The translations under genes were made by a program, and so were the position numbers. The notes beneath the pieces are model-generated. The model searched no databases and was not told the origin of the DNA. It saw nothing but the letters and a program-made list of their open reading frames with translations. Shown piece after piece: positions 12,201 through 27,200 of a stretch of DNA of 64,000 bases; within the stretch, counting starts at the first letter, position 1, and each line of letters starts with the position of its first letter. Origin of the DNA: Aquila chrysaetos chrysaetos (lineage: Eukaryota > Chordata > Aves > Accipitriformes > Accipitridae); NCBI RefSeq assembly GCF_900496995.4, contig NC_044004.1, forward strand, positions 6,138,001 through 6,202,000. The letters are read 5' to 3'.

Positions 12201-15200
12201 GAAAATTTAGTGCTACTACAGTATTGTTTCCTTGGAGAAACATCTTTCACCTAACTGTGGAAATCGGAATCTGCCCGATTCAGCCTCCCTTCCTCGTATA
12301 GGAATACAGGGCTGTAATACTGCAGTTCAGTGTATTTGATAAGGGTTTTAAAGTTTGTTATCTTTGCCTGCCCTTTCTAAGTTGGATATCTGTGGATATC
12401 TGGGTTTATTTCTAAGATTGCTTTCTGACTCCCACTGTACAGTGACTCTGCTTGCCTCCTGTACCACAACCAAAAGTGACTGGATTTCAGTGACGGTGTT
12501 TGCCTGCAATTTCAGACAGCTGATATTATAAGCATTCAAGCTTTTGTTCATCTTTCATCCTGTTACGGAGTGGGAATATGATTGCCTGATTACAAGCAGT
12601 AGAGTTTGCACATCATGTAAAGTTACAGCCAGTCAGCTGAGATAACTGACTGTGTGCAGGCTCCTGCCTTTCTTGCTTGCAGAGTAAAGCAAATTAATGT
12701 AGTGCATGTGATGTAAATTAACCTGGTTTACTTTGCAGCTGGGACAGGCTTCAGCATGCACACTCAGTTACTGTGAGGCTGACAGGTGGTAGCCTGGTAA
12801 GATGTGCTAACCCCATCGCTTTTGTGAATGTGCCTTTGGAGACAGCCATGTGAAAGGGCTCGTAAAATGAGAAAGTATGTGGGTCAATATTTGCTCTTGA
12901 GGACTTGCAGTTGTTGAACTTAATTCATGCATATCCATCTATTTCTCATTAAAATGCTATGTTTGCTGTTGGCATTTGAGGGAAGAATTTGGCTATGTCA
13001 TTTTGTGGGTTTAGTACCTTGAACTTGAAACTTTATGCCTTTGCCTTAAGGGATTTGTCTAGCCTAGACTTTTTCTTTACTACATTATTCTGCTTTCTGT
13101 CTTCTCTACCCTCAAGAATTGGGAAGAAGAATTAATAATAGACTAAAGCTGGGAGCATTTCCTTTTTAATCAAGTGGTAGAAAATCCTGGGCTGAACAGG
13201 CTTTTTTAAATTACCTGGTTTCTGATATTTTAATTAATGTTAGTATTTTTCCTACCACCTTTATGCTGCCCTGAGGGAAGACTTTTTTCCCTGCCTTTCC
13301 GACATGGCATGCCACAAAGATTCCTCTACAATTAGCCCTAGCAAAAGTAAGAAAACAGATAGCGAAGGTTTAAAGTTTAAAAGACATCCTTCAACTTCCC
13401 TCAGGTAGTAAAATATGCAAGTACAATAATGTTAAAATGTCCCTAAGCCTTCTCACATCAGTGTTTTAATGCCTTTATTGAATTGCTGTGCCATTGAAGA
13501 AGATTTAAAAAAAAATAAGAAATGCTGGGTGTGCTTCTAAGACAGTAACTGAGAATTGAGAAACAGTAAGCAAATCATTATCTTTAAATTCAGACAGCAA
13601 GAGTCTCATTTATTATTATTAGGCAATTCGTTTGGTTCCAGATTTCCACAATCCACCTCTGTTACTTTTATTTTTTAAAAAATCTATTTAAATTGCTTTA
13701 GTTTTCTTGTTAAGAGAGCCTGCAGTTCCCATTGCCTTCTCAGTGCCCATATTTCAGTGTTTGAACATTAAAACAATCAAGTTGATCTTGTTTTAAGTAT
13801 GTGTTCCTCATTGCCTCTTGATTGCTCCTCACTGTCTATTGATTTAGGCTAGGCTTATTCTCTACATTAAAAAAATAATTGTATAAAACACATCTCTGGA
13901 GAAGTATTTTTATAAATGCTAAATGAATGAGCAAGAATGTAAGTAGATTGGGTATCACCTGGATGTGTAGGTGATACTTGATGTTCTCTGTCCTCACCAG
14001 TGTTATTCACTATTATGTCAGGCGGCTTTTAATTTCACTTCATACGAAGTATTTAGCTTCTGTGTCTTCTGAATGCTCTCAGAAGATGCAAGTCAGAAAA
14101 TGATACCAATAAAAAGTATGCTGGGTTTTAAGCATACATTTATTGTTATGATCTTCTGCTTTAATAACAGATTTTTCTGTTTACTCAGACATTTTTATAA
14201 GTCACATTGGAGATAAGAATGAGACGTCATTTTATGAAAGTGAAAGTGGATGTGTTTAGGAAATTTTCTTGCACCAGTCTTTGTAAAGTTTGAGTGGGTT
14301 TTGGTAACTAATAAATCTTCAGTGATTTGTGGCTTGTCTTAATGATGGAGGACTTGTAAGAGTGAGACCAACTCATTAAAACATTAGATATGAATCAAAT
14401 TACTAGCTTACATCTCAATCTCAAGCTTCAAAGGTGGCATCATAAAAAATAAAATTATGAGGCAGAACTCCAAGTGCGACTTAAACAGAACATTGACTTA
14501 GAGGAAACAGTAATGCAGCAGATACACTGACTGTATTTCTTCAAAGAGGAGTAGAAGATGTGAGCATTTTGCCCTGTGGCTTGCTTCTACAGTCTTTGCA
14601 AACATCTGAAAATGTGCTAATTTTCTTTTCATGTGGAACTATATTACTTTTTTTAATTAGTGGCTATGAATTAAGACTACACAACTTTTTGTCCGTTCTG
14701 TATTAGGTGTATGTTTGCCATCTGGAATGGGAAGATCATAACTCATCCCAGGCTGGGCTGACCTGTCTTGACCCTGTGTGCTCATGGCTGTACCTGTCTA
14801 CAGCTGTAGCTCACCAGGGTCAAAGTTTGGTGTACTCTGATCCCTGTGCAGTCGAGCTGGTGTTACTTTGACCAGGACCTGATGGGACTTGCAGTCTCTT
14901 GAGGCCACAGCACCATTAGAAAGAGGAACAATTCCATCTCTTATGCAAGTGTGGAGCAGCCACGACAGTGAGAAGTTATAGCAGAGGTGTGTTTTATAGG
15001 CGGTAGCTCACTGAGTGCCTTTCAAAAGGTAACTTGTAAAATGCAGCTTAGGTGGGAAGGAGGAATTGTGTCCTTCTCTGATACTTACTACTTATTTCAG
15101 ACTTAAATAGCAAGATGTTGGCATGTGGAGTCACTTGCAAAAGCACTTGGTTTGAAACACTTGTTTTCTAAGAAAACCAATTAATTTAAACTAAGATTGT

Positions 15201-18200
15201 TCATAGCCTAACTGAAAATAGCAATTTAAAGTGATGCTGTTTGTGCTAATTCTGTTGTTTAGGATAATATTGAAAGGACCCGTCAAAACGAGGAATAGTT
15301 ATGTTCATAAGAATTAGTTTTAACTCATCCCTTTGCAGTAGGTAACTAATTTCTTCCATGGTACTGTTGCAGGAATCAGAGATGCACAGAAATGAAAACC
15401 AGGGTTTCAAGCTCAAATGCCTAAATACAAGCATAGCTACATTTGAGAATGTAGGTTTAAGGGTGTTGACCAAGCTTAACAAGTAGGCAGCAGAGCTGAG
15501 AGTAGACCCCGGGCCTCCCAATCAGGTATAAATGTACGTGTACACAGGCACATGTATTTCATTAGCATACAGTGCTTGAAGACAGACGGTGATGCTGCTG
15601 TCTGGTTTCAGGTAGGTTTCTCAAACTTTTTCATAGTGTGAAAATATAACCTGTCTTAGCATCTCAGATGAACTCACCTTGTCCCATTTCTCCGTGCAGA
15701 GGCATAAGCTATCTTTCTAGTCTTGTCCTTTCTTACCTCCTCCCACCCGCTTTTTCCTTCTCTGTTAGGGCTTCATAGCCTCTGCGGTGTATCTGGAATT
15801 TGAATCTGATTGTAAAGCAGCCCTTTATTAAAATGCCCGAGTATCTCAGGTGACTGCTATAAATTAATAGTGTTACAAAACTGAGAAGGAATACAGATTG
15901 ACTTTTGAGTGTGTATTTTGCTTTTTTGCATTTTATAGGTATTTTGATTGATTAAAAAACATCTTTTTTGGCACCTATTCTTTGTCCTGGACTTTAAGCT
16001 CTTGAATTGTAATAAGAGCTGAAGTAATCACAAGAAATAGTGACTGCTGAGAATTAGTAGTCAAAAGAAAAGAATTAAAAATATTTTATTCTTTTCTTTG
16101 AGAAGAAAATTGAAAACTTCACCTGTTTTTCTAGTTTTTCCTTTGAGACTATGGTTATTCTAATGTGGATCATCACTAAGGGTAGCAGTTGTCTCCCAGG
16201 TCTGCTTGCTTTGTCCTTAACAGTCCAGCAACAATAATATTTTCTCTGTGTGTGTGAATATCTGCTTTTTTAAGGACAGCTTATAAGTAGTACATTCATG
16301 GAAGTCTAGACTGTCTTTCACATTTTGTTTCTGGGCACACAAGTGAACTGTGATGAAACAGGAAGATGTTACCTGGTTTATTGGCTGGATTTTTCCCATT
16401 AGGCGTGGGTGGTACTTCATTTCCTATTCTACCTAATCAGTTGGCTTTGACGGGTACATTTCTCAGCCTAGTTCCCTCTGCAAAGATGTATTTCTTAAGA
16501 GCTTAGGAAGTTTAACTGGGCAAAGCAAATGGTACAGGTGAGGCAGATAGTGTGTTGGTGAGCTGATAATTATGTTTGCTTGAAATAAGAATTCTATAAT
16601 ACACATGGTTAATATGTGCAGCCTCGTGTTTCTGTAATTGTCCATTGTCATCCTGGCTCCTTTCCATTTGTGTGCATACTTTTGCTGTGGTCAGTGCCAC
16701 CTTAAGTCAGAGCAAAAGCTCCTTTTCTTCTATGCTTGTACTATACCCACTGGAAATGGGCTCTAATACTTCTTGGCGCTTCTAGACACTTGTAAATCAA
16801 GAACTGCACTCTTGTTTTCAGCCCTGTGTGGTCACATATCTTCATGTAAACGGGCTACCCTCAAGACTACTGAAGACCCAAAGCTGATAATTTTAATCTA
16901 CCATACGAGACCCTGTGTCTTTTAGTGACAGCCTCACCTGATGTTAACATCTGTAAGCACCAACAAAGTTTGGATCACCTGTGCTTTTGGAAGCTATGCT
17001 GCCCAGGATCAGTCCTTGGAATCTCATTGTGAGATGACACTGAAAACAGGGCTGTTACTGAAGAGGAGCACCAGTCTGGTCATTGGGATTTCTGAGCCCA
17101 GAAGCCAGAGGGGATTGTTACAGTGCTCCACACTTCCCATGAACATTGAGTTAAATCTCTGAGGGATCTTTGCACTTCCTTTAATGGGATGACCTTGTGA
17201 GTATCAGAGGTTAATTGGCTGTTCTAAAGTCACTTGCAAAGCTGCTCTTAGCATTTCAGTGGGATCAGTTTCTTCCTTTGATTTGCCAGAAACTGCTTTA
17301 TGTGTGCTACTTCACTTTATGCATCCTTTTAGATATGTAAACTGCTCTTAATATTTACTGTTGCTATAGTGTGTCTTTTCTGAGGATGTCCGTGGACCTC
17401 ACAAAACATGAGATCTCACAGCATGTCTGTGGCAGTACTAAGTACCATAGGTTTCATAATATAGCTGAGAAAACTGTGGCAAGAACAAACCCATAAGACC
17501 TACTAAGAATCACGTGAGAAAGTACTGCCATTGGGTTATTAGTAAATAGGAGGTGTGGGCTGGATTAAGGACTCCAGTCCAGATAGTCCAGAGATTTGTC
17601 TTTTCCTCTTAAGTATGGACTGTTGACAAATCTAAATTTTGGGGGGAGGAATAGCCTAAAAATAAGGCAAAAGCTACACTGAAAATTAGTGGTTGACTTC
17701 ATTGTGCAGCATGAACATTTATATCTTTTAAAAAATTAATCTCATGTCTTATATTTCTAAAACATTTTAATCCATATCCTTTTATTAAGGAACAGTCCCC
17801 TTGTGACAAATGGTAGTTGTGGTGGACCATTTTTTAATGACAAAAAGCTGATCTGAACAGTTGCTCCGGATTCATGATACTAGTAGTTTTATGTAAACAT
17901 TTTGGAGGCATAAAAATGACAAGGTCAGTATGGCTGTTCTGCAATGCTACTGCTTTTGATTGATTCCCTGAAAAGTTTCTGATGGTGTGGCTGCAAACTG
18001 TAAGGTAAGCTATTTTTTTAAAAAGTTTTTCTGAGTTGCCAGGAAAGATACCTTGTGAATCTGAAAGCTGAAGACTTCAAGTTCAACTTAATATTTATAG
18101 AACTGGTTGCACGCAGGCAGTGGTGGCATAGATCTCCCCATGCTCTGTCATTTTTGTGTGTTGCAAATGGTCTTGAGGCATAGTTAAAAGGAGAAAGGGC

Positions 18201-21200
18201 AGACTTGTTCCTGACCCTTCTCTGGAAGTGAGCAGAGATATGTCATTTAGCAAAGAGGGCTGTTGATGTACGTGGTTGCCATTGAGAAGGAGCCTGCAGT
18301 TGCCCAGACGGAACTGAAGACCATTTACAACTCACTGCCTGGCTGGGATTTAAGTGAGGCAGATCAGTTTGTTTCTGAAGTTGTCTCTATGCAGTTTGTC
18401 AGAAGACCATGTAGAAATACACTATCGAAGGCATATATATTTGCCTAAAAATCCACTAACTATACAGAAGATAAAAGAAAAAGGCTATGTTTATATGTAT
18501 GGGTTTTCATGTGATTTGAGGCCAAAATTATCAGATCAGGGTTTTTAAAAGTGGCTACCCGGCATTTTCAGAAGTGCTAGGTAGCTGTGCTTCTGACAAC
18601 TCTGGTAGCAGCTGCTGTATCCTTTTTGTGGATCAGGAAAAGGAAAGCAGGTAAGGCTATGCTGTGCTTGGCTATATCATGCTGACAAAGCTGGAGCTGA
18701 ACTCCCATGCTGTTTGCTAATGTAACAGCAGGTGAATGCCAAGAGCTGCATTAAAGCAGGCTACATTACCATGTTCATGGTGCTGGTCTGCATTCCCCAG
18801 CCAAGTTATTGTTTAGGAACCCTGCACGTTTCATGTGATACATGTTAATAGTCACGTTGTGACCGTGGAGAAAAACTAAGCAGAGCATATCTTTAAGGTT
18901 CCAAAATCAAGGCAAATGTTGTGAACTCTGTGCCTTTATTTTTGTAGATATTTCTCTTGGGGGTAACCAATTCTTGGGCTTAACAACACTACAAGTGTTA
19001 GACTGAGGTAGGAGACTTCACTGAGATAATTGTAACTCTGCGTTCATGACTGCTGACTCATCTGTAGTAGCAAAACCTTATCTTGAGAAAAGATTGAGCC
19101 AAAGTAGAGGGACAGCAGTGTTAAGAGGTGAAAAATGGAAAGACTTAATGAGAAATACAAAAGACAATGCTATGAAAAGAGAACTAAGATGTGATAAATT
19201 TACAAAGAAGAAAGAATCTTAAGTCCTGTCAGCCCTTTTACAATATTGAAGAATGAAAACGGCTTTTGTAACAATGAAAAGCAATATTTAAAACTGTCCC
19301 TACAATATATTTTAGTGCAATTTATCAGTTACTGCAAAATGCTGTTGAGGACAAGGACACAACAGGGTTCAGGATGGCTCCAAGAGGCACAATAGGAGTT
19401 ACTTGGACAACCAGACTTCTGCTCCCTATAATCCGATCTTTTCATTGCAGTGACCAGCCAAGAAAAAGGTGAACAAAACCCCATTTTTAATTTCACATTA
19501 TGTTTTTAATTTTTCACATTACAATGTTTTTAGGGTCTTTTTTGTAGCATGCACTTGGTTGGTTTTTGTCTGCCAAGACAGCTGTGCAGTTTGCTGCTAA
19601 GTCAAGGAAAATATGCATAAAATACTGTCCTTAGCTAATATAAAGAAGTCTGTCCTTGAAATAAAGATATGTTTTCCAGTGAGAAGTTCTGCAAATTGAA
19701 ATAGAGTAAATACTGCCCATGATAGTAGCATTTCATAGGCTTGTGCTATTGCAATTTGCCTTTTGTTGTTGTTTTAAATAGAGAATATTGTTCCGTTTGT
19801 CTTTCTCTAGGTAGCTGTTTTTACAGTTCAGTACACTTGAGCAAACTGGTGTAATTTTGCTCTGTAAGTGGCTTTTTCTGCTGCAAACATTGGCAATTCA
19901 TGCGTTTCAGGTGCAAGATGGGCTTTCGTGTAATGCCCAGAACTAAGTCATTGGATTTTCTTGTGTGGATCAACTCAAGTTATTGTGTCCATCTTTCACT
20001 CCTCTGCTTGAAGGGGCTAAGCTACATGAATCAGTAACTGTAGAATATTGAACATTTCTGGATGACTCGTACTACAGAATACAAAAGCTCTAAAAGACTA
20101 GTCACCTGGCCATTGTACCTCATGAAAATAAAGTTTTTATTAGAAAATGAATTCTTATATTGAGGACTGATGGTAAACCATGCCAGACAGCGGCATTTTG
20201 ATACCCAGTCATTTTTGCAGTCTCAGCCAAAAGCCTCATCAGAGCCAGTTTTATTAAGATCTGTATGTTAAACAATCCAGGAGTGCTGCTTTGGGAAAAC
20301 GAAGTGGGCTTAGCCACACACACAGTTTGAGAAGGATCTCTGCATCTGCCATTCCTCAGGTTTTGTCAGTGCCCATACAGCTCCTGATAGATTTTTCAGC
20401 TGGTTGCGTGTGTTAATATTGGCTTATCAAAGCAGTTTGGCATTCCTTGTTTCAGGCTTCTACTGGAGCCACAAGCAGGCATCTGTTTCCTGGGGTGATA
20501 CTGGCTCAGTTGAAGTATGCGCCATGCAGCTTGTCCTGAAATTCATGCTGTGTTTTTTAAGGCACTTTTCGCTTGTGTGAAGGTGGCAGCCATGTGTTGT
20601 CCAGGGCACACGTAGGGGACTGGGTAGACTTTAGATCCTTCCTTAATCATTTGTGAACTGACCATCCCACAGCTTAGCACCATTATTTAGAGTTACAGGA
20701 CACAATACACAGTATGTGATTCTGTTTTTTCCATGTTCCCTTGGACTTTGCTTTCCTTTGGCAAGGGGCCAAGAGAGCAATCTTTAGAAGTAATGGTAAA
20801 GGGTGACTGCCTTTATGGATTTCTAGATGCCTTTTGGCACTGAGCCTTGAGACCACAGGGAGTGATGCTTTCCTTGCCCACAATCTTTCCAGGCTGTGTT
20901 GCAAAGCATGGAAAGCCAGCTGCTCCACTTGTTGCTTCCAGGGTGGACCACTGGGTAAACTTAGAGGGTGTAAGCTCGGTTAAGACATCACAATACTTTC
21001 CCCGATACTTTCCCTTTAACTTCAGCTTCATTTGAAGAGCATGGTTTAGTTGAACTGTCTCGTTATGTGGCTTCCTTTATTTTTGCTTTAAACTTGTTTA
21101 ACTTTGACTTATTTTTAAGAGTAGGGCATGCCAAAAAGTGAAATTCTAGCTTAATTGGAATTAGTGTGACACACTGGGTATGAAAAAGAAACAGGTAGTC

Positions 21201-24200
21201 TTAAAGTTTGTCAGCACAGAAAAAGTTTTTGTGGTATAGCACCATGGGTAAACTTGTTCCCTGCAAGCATGTCCTGTACTAGAGAATTGTTTCAGGCAAT
21301 ATGAGTTAAACTGGTTTCCCTAATGAATTAAAGTGTATTAAGGGGAGAAAGAACAGGGGTGGTGATGTAGCTTTATCTTTGTGAGGCTTTTGCTAGCACA
21401 GCTATGCTCTTCTGGAGGGTGTGTTTACTTCTCTTAATTGACATGATGTTGGTACTACTTTTAAGTACTTACAGACAGGAGCAGCCTCATGTTCACAAGC
21501 CCTGGTTCCTCACAGGGGACTTCAACCACCCTGATACCTGTTGGAGGGACAACACAGCAGGGTATAAGCAATCCAGGAGTTTCCTGGAATGCATTGATGA
21601 TAAATTCCTTCTCCAAGTGACAGAAGAGCCAACAAGAAGAGGTGCTATGCAGGACCTTGTTCTCACCAACAAGGAGAGGCTGGTGGGGAATGTGAAGCTC
21701 AATGGCAGCCTTGGCTGCAGTGACCATGAAATGGTGGAGTTCAAGAAAGGAGGGCACACGGCAAGCTTGCTACCCTGGACTTTAGGAGAGCAGACTTTAG
21801 CCTCTTCAGGGATCTGCTTGGTAGAGTACCATGTGATACAGCCCTGGAGGTGAGAGCAGCCCAAGAAAGCTGGGTAATAAGGATCACCTCCTCCAAGCTC
21901 AGGAGCGATGCATCCCAACAAAGAGGAATTCAGGCAAAAACACCAGGAGATCTGCATGGATGGACAAGGAGCTCCTGGACAAACTCAAAACCAAAAAGGA
22001 AGCCTACAGAGGCTGGAAGCAAGGACAGGTAGCCTGGGAAGAATACAGACAAATTGTCTGAGCAGCCAGGGATGAGGTTAAGAAAGCTAAAGCCCTGACA
22101 GAATTAAATCTGGCCAGGGGCGTCAAGGACAACAAGAAAAGCTTCTATATACATGTATCAGTGATAAAAGGAAGACTAGGGAAAATGTGGGCCCTCTCCA
22201 GAAGGAAACGGGAGACCTGGTTACCTGGGCCATGGAGAAGGCTGAGGTACTCAATGAGTTTTTTGCCTCAGTCCTCACCAGCAAGCGCTCCAGCCACAAC
22301 AGCCAAGTCGCAGAAGGCAAAGGCAGGGACTGGGAGAATGAAGAACCGCCCGCTGCAGGAGATCAGGTTTGAGACCATCTGAGGAACCTGAAGGTGCACA
22401 AGTCCATGGGAGCTGATGAGGTGTGTCTGCGGTCCTGAGGGAACTGGCCGATGAAGTGGCTAAGGCACTATCCATCCTATTTGAGAAGTCACGGCAGTCT
22501 GGTGACGTTCCCACTGACTGGAAAAGGGGAAACGTAACCCCCATCTTTAAAAAAGTAAAAAAGGAAGACCTGGGGAACTACAGGCCAGTCAGCCTCACCT
22601 CTGTGCCTGGCAAGATCACGGAGGGGATCCTCCTGGAAACTGTGCTAAGGCACATGGAAAATAAGGAGGTGACTGGTGACAGCCAACATGGCTTCACTAA
22701 GGGCAAATCGTGCCTGACAAATTTGGTGGCCGCCTCTGACGGGGTGACAGCGTTGGTGGATAAGGGAAGAGCAATGGACGTCAGCTACCTGGACTTGTGC
22801 AAAGCTTTTGGCACTGTCCCGCACGACATCCTTGTCTCTAAATTGGAGAGACGTGGATTTGATGGATGGACCACTCAGTGGGTAAGGAATTGGGCAGACG
22901 GTCACACTCAAAGAGTTGCAGTCAACGGCTCAATGTCCAAGTGGAGACTGGTGACGAGTGGTGTTCCTCACGGGTTGGTATTGGGACCGGTGCTGTTTAA
23001 CGTCTTTGTCAGCAACACGGACAGTGGGATTGAGTGCACCCTCAGCAAGTTCACTGATGACACCAAGCTGTGTGGTGCAGTCGACATGCTGGACGGAAGG
23101 GATGCCATCCTGCGGGACCTGGGCAGGCTTGAGAGGTGGGCCCACAAAGATGATCAGAGGGCTGGAGCGCTTCTCCTATGAAGACAGGCTGAGAGAGTTG
23201 TGGCTGTTCAGCCTGGAGAAGAGAAGGCTCCGTGGAGACCTTACTGTGGCCTTCTAGTACCTGAAAGAGGCCTACAAGAAAGCCAGACAGGGACTTTTTA
23301 CAAGGGCATGTAGTGATAGGACAAGGGGTAATGGCTTTAAACTGAAAGAGGGGACCTTTGGATTAGATGTAAGGAAGAAGCTCTTTACTGTGAGGGTGGT
23401 GAGGCACTGGACCAGGTTGCCCAGAGAAACTGTGGCTGCCCCATCCCTGGAAGTGTTCAAGGCCAGGTTGGATGGGGCTTTGAGCAACCTGGTCTACTGG
23501 AAGGTGTCCCTGCCCATGGCAAGGGGGGCTGGAACTAGATGATCTTTAAGGTCCCTTCCAACCTAAACCATTCTATGATTACAGTATGTCCTCCCAGATC
23601 AAATGGGCCTGCACGTACAATTATTCACTGTTAGCTTCAAGTCTGGGCCAATTTTGGTTGAAATAAAGTGTATACAGGCCATGAGTTAACTGGGAAAAGG
23701 GAAAAGAAAATGAAAACAAGCCATTGGAGCATTTTTTCCCCATAAAACTGAATCAGTTCAAGTGTTATAGGGGACACAGGTACAACCTTCCTAAGCATCT
23801 GAGACCTCCTGGCCTTTCTCATGTACTGAGCTACTCCTAGTCTTTCTTCAAATCTCTTCTTTAAGGTGTATTACCATATTTAATTAACTGTGTGATCTAG
23901 TCCAGCTAAAATCCTTCTTTTTAGGCTGTTAGATATTTCTGACATTGTGCCTATTTTATATGGACTGAAAGCCCAATGAGGTGTCTCTGTTTTTAAAAGT
24001 CCAGGTACTCTTACAGTAACACTTTATAAGTCCATGAGAGCAGTTCTTCTCGAAGGAGGAAGGTTTAGGTGGCTTTACAGCATTGCTTTGAAGCCATAGT
24101 GGGGCATGGTGTGATTCAGTGGGCAAATGTTGGTTCCTTCATCTTGTGCTGCATGTGAATGTTAAGTGGTTGATGTTTTGTGTAAGCAAAGACATGCAAA

Positions 24201-27200
24201 TATATCTTAACTACTGGCTGATTTTTGTCTTTTGCTCTTTCTGTTTAGATGACGCTTTAGATGAGACAACAAGGAAAGACCTTTTCACTGACACTCTCTG
24301 TAAGGTTTGCGGGGCTGTGCTGCAGTTTGAATCTCAGAGGGCGTCACACTATAAGGTAGGCTGGAAAGGAGAATTTCTCCTAGCAAGCACTGGGGCTTTA
24401 GCTTATTTGTTTGGGCTTTCTACATAGTGTTATAAAAGACTTTTTATAGTTTGTTTCTCAAGGCTTATGCTAGGCTTAGACATTAACCAGACTTCAATGT
24501 TGTGAAAGTTGTGCGTTCAGTGATAGTGAAGGGCAATCACCTGCATATTGCAGTATGATTTTAGAAGGAACTGAGCAGGTTCAGGCCATGCTGTATATGG
24601 GATCGAAGCAGATCTGTACCACGTGAGCTGAAACATATGTATGGCATGGGGCAGTGCTAGCTATAGAGGATCAACGTCATGCCTCGTGACGCTTCACTTG
24701 GTGATACACACGTGCTGCTCTGTGCACCAGCGTCTGCTTGAGGCAGGTTGTATGAATCATGCCAAAGGCATTTCTTGGAACAACTGTGTGCCTTGGGATA
24801 TTGCTGTAGGCATGGGCAAGTGTGCTTTATTTTGCAACTTGATCTCGAGGGTGTGCAAGTTTGCAGGTACAGGTGTTTCTGTCTTTTTCTTCTTGAAAAA
24901 GTTAACAGTGTAATTTGCTGTCAGAAGTCTTTCTTGCTATTCATGCTATTAAGACTCGGGTCTTGCAAGGTGTTGTATTTACTTATTTCAATTTAACTTA
25001 AGCAGCAGTTGTGCTGTCAGAACTTCATAGAGTTCAGACCCTCAGTTTGATGTTCTGCTTCTTGCATGCAAATCCAGTTGAGGATAATAGATGCAGTTGT
25101 AAAGTTACCTGACTTCACTATTACAAATCAAACTGATGGAAATAACTGACTTTTTTTTTTTTTCCTGAGTTGTATTATGTAGCCAGCTATGATAGGACCC
25201 CTTTCTCTTTAGTAATATTGTTATAATATCCTGCACTGCTCCTCAGAATCCTTAAAAGACATCTGAAAAGCATCAGATCAGAGAAGGCAAGTTACTACTT
25301 TTGCTTTGTATGTTACCACTGTATAGAGTGGCGTGTGGGTAAATGAGTTACAAGTGCAAGAATTTGAAGGTTATAGGTTGAGAGAGCATCTAAGAGTTAA
25401 AAATTAATTGTGTGTGAGGGAAGTATGTGTTAACACCCAATTTTAGTTACCTGGACTATTGTATCCTCAGTAGAAAGGTGTAGAAATCTCCATAGACTGA
25501 CTCCAAGCTGGAGATACTTTAACTCAACTTCCAGGGAAACTGTTTCTCTCCACTGACTGTATGGGGAGACTAGACTTCTTATTTAGGAAGGTAAGTTGAG
25601 TAATGCTGCCTGTCATTCTTCTGTGCTGGGACACAGGACAGCCTTGATGTCAAGCCCCCAGACTTAGTGGTAAAGGAGCACAGCAGACTTGCTCTGTGGC
25701 ATGGCTGCTTTCCTTTCCTTACCTATTTTAGTGTCCCTGTTTGTAAGGGGACATGTCAGGATTTTTGATTCTCCAAAGAGCTGAGAGTAGATGACTGAGG
25801 GCTGCTTGAGGCAAAATGTTATGAGTAATGCTAAGTACTATATTATTGATTAAAGTATAGTATTGTTACATGAGCTGGTGTTGGTCCGCTTATGGCACTG
25901 CTTTATACAAATACAATTTGGCAAGTGTTGAAAGCAGTTTTCGATGAAGTCCCAGTCACTGGATGTATCACTGCTTGGATCCTTGTTACTGAAACAGAAA
26001 TAATTCTAGTCTCTTCCCAGGGCAAAAAACATGCTCAGAAAGTTCGTCTTTACATCCAAATGCGTGGCAAGAAAGATGAAAGGCAGGAGGATGGCAAACA
26101 AAGGAAAACAGATTGTACCAATTTTCAGGTGACTATTCCTCTTCATTGCTAAATAAATGTTGCCTTGTATACTTCAGTGAGTGCTTGTAACTGAGCTTGT
26201 CCTTGTCTGGTTTCAGATGGATGGGAGTGGAGTAGTGGACAAAAACAAATACTGCAATCTCTGCAACATGTTTTTTACTTCCCCAGTTGTTGCTTTGTCT
26301 CACTACTTGGGAAAGATCCATGCTAAAAAGCTGAAGCAATTATCAGTAGACCAAGCCCACATGCCAGCACAGAGCATGCAGCCTGTTTCTGGTAAGAACT
26401 AAATAGTTTGCTTCGTGTGTTTTCCTGTCACTCTCTGAAACAAATATAGAGAAGTATCTTCTTACACTTGCCATGTCTCTATGCCTTTCCATTCTGCTGA
26501 AGTTGTGGAGCTGTCTTGTGGTAACTCCTTAGGTGAATAAACAAAGATACTACCCTGTGCAACTCTGAAGCCATGGAACCTTGCTTTCAAATTCCCTGTC
26601 TTTCATTGACTAAAACCAAAGGCAAATATTTCTGATTTTTTTTATTAAAGAAAGGTGTTTATTTTTGTTCTGAGAACTCACTGCAGTCCCAACAAGATGT
26701 TCCTCTGATAAATTAATATGCTAAGAAATTAAAAAAGAATTAGTCCACAGGCAACACTTAACTGGTGTTAGTCCAGTACAAGTTGCTGAACTGTATTTAA
26801 AGATGGAGCATAGCGTATGCACTTTGAATCACCTTCTGCAGGGTACATCTCTCTTCTTGGACTGTATAAGGACCTTAGAGTGACCAGCCATCAAATACAG
26901 CTGATGTTTAGGTATCTAATGATGGGGTTTCTGAATATTCCAGGGTTGTGTTCCTTACTAGTCTGTACATTCATATCCTTGCAAGGGCTAAGATATTTTA
27001 TAGGCTCTTGCAAGTAGTTCAGCAACCAGCAGGCTGTTCTCCTTTCCATCTCTGTAGTTCTGCAGTCACCTGTTTTGCTCCATGGAATTGTTTTAGCCTT
27101 TCCTTTGCTGTGCTGTCAGCAGATTTATCCTCTATTTCCATGTCTGCAGCTTTACAGAAGCCATCAGCTGAGAAGCCCTTGCTGCCTTCAAAAGCTGAAG

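Larger units (their letters stand above)
9206..24248 (+). other. ZMAT1 intron 1
   Basis: A 15-kb intron, mostly AT-rich unique sequence. It contains an A-run at about 9839-9856, an A-run near 11283-11301, and CR1 copy 1 near its 3' end. I find no additional coding exon with good splice sites and conserved sequence. The polypyrimidine tract and CTGTTTAG acceptor at 24241-24248 end it. Confidence 0.7.
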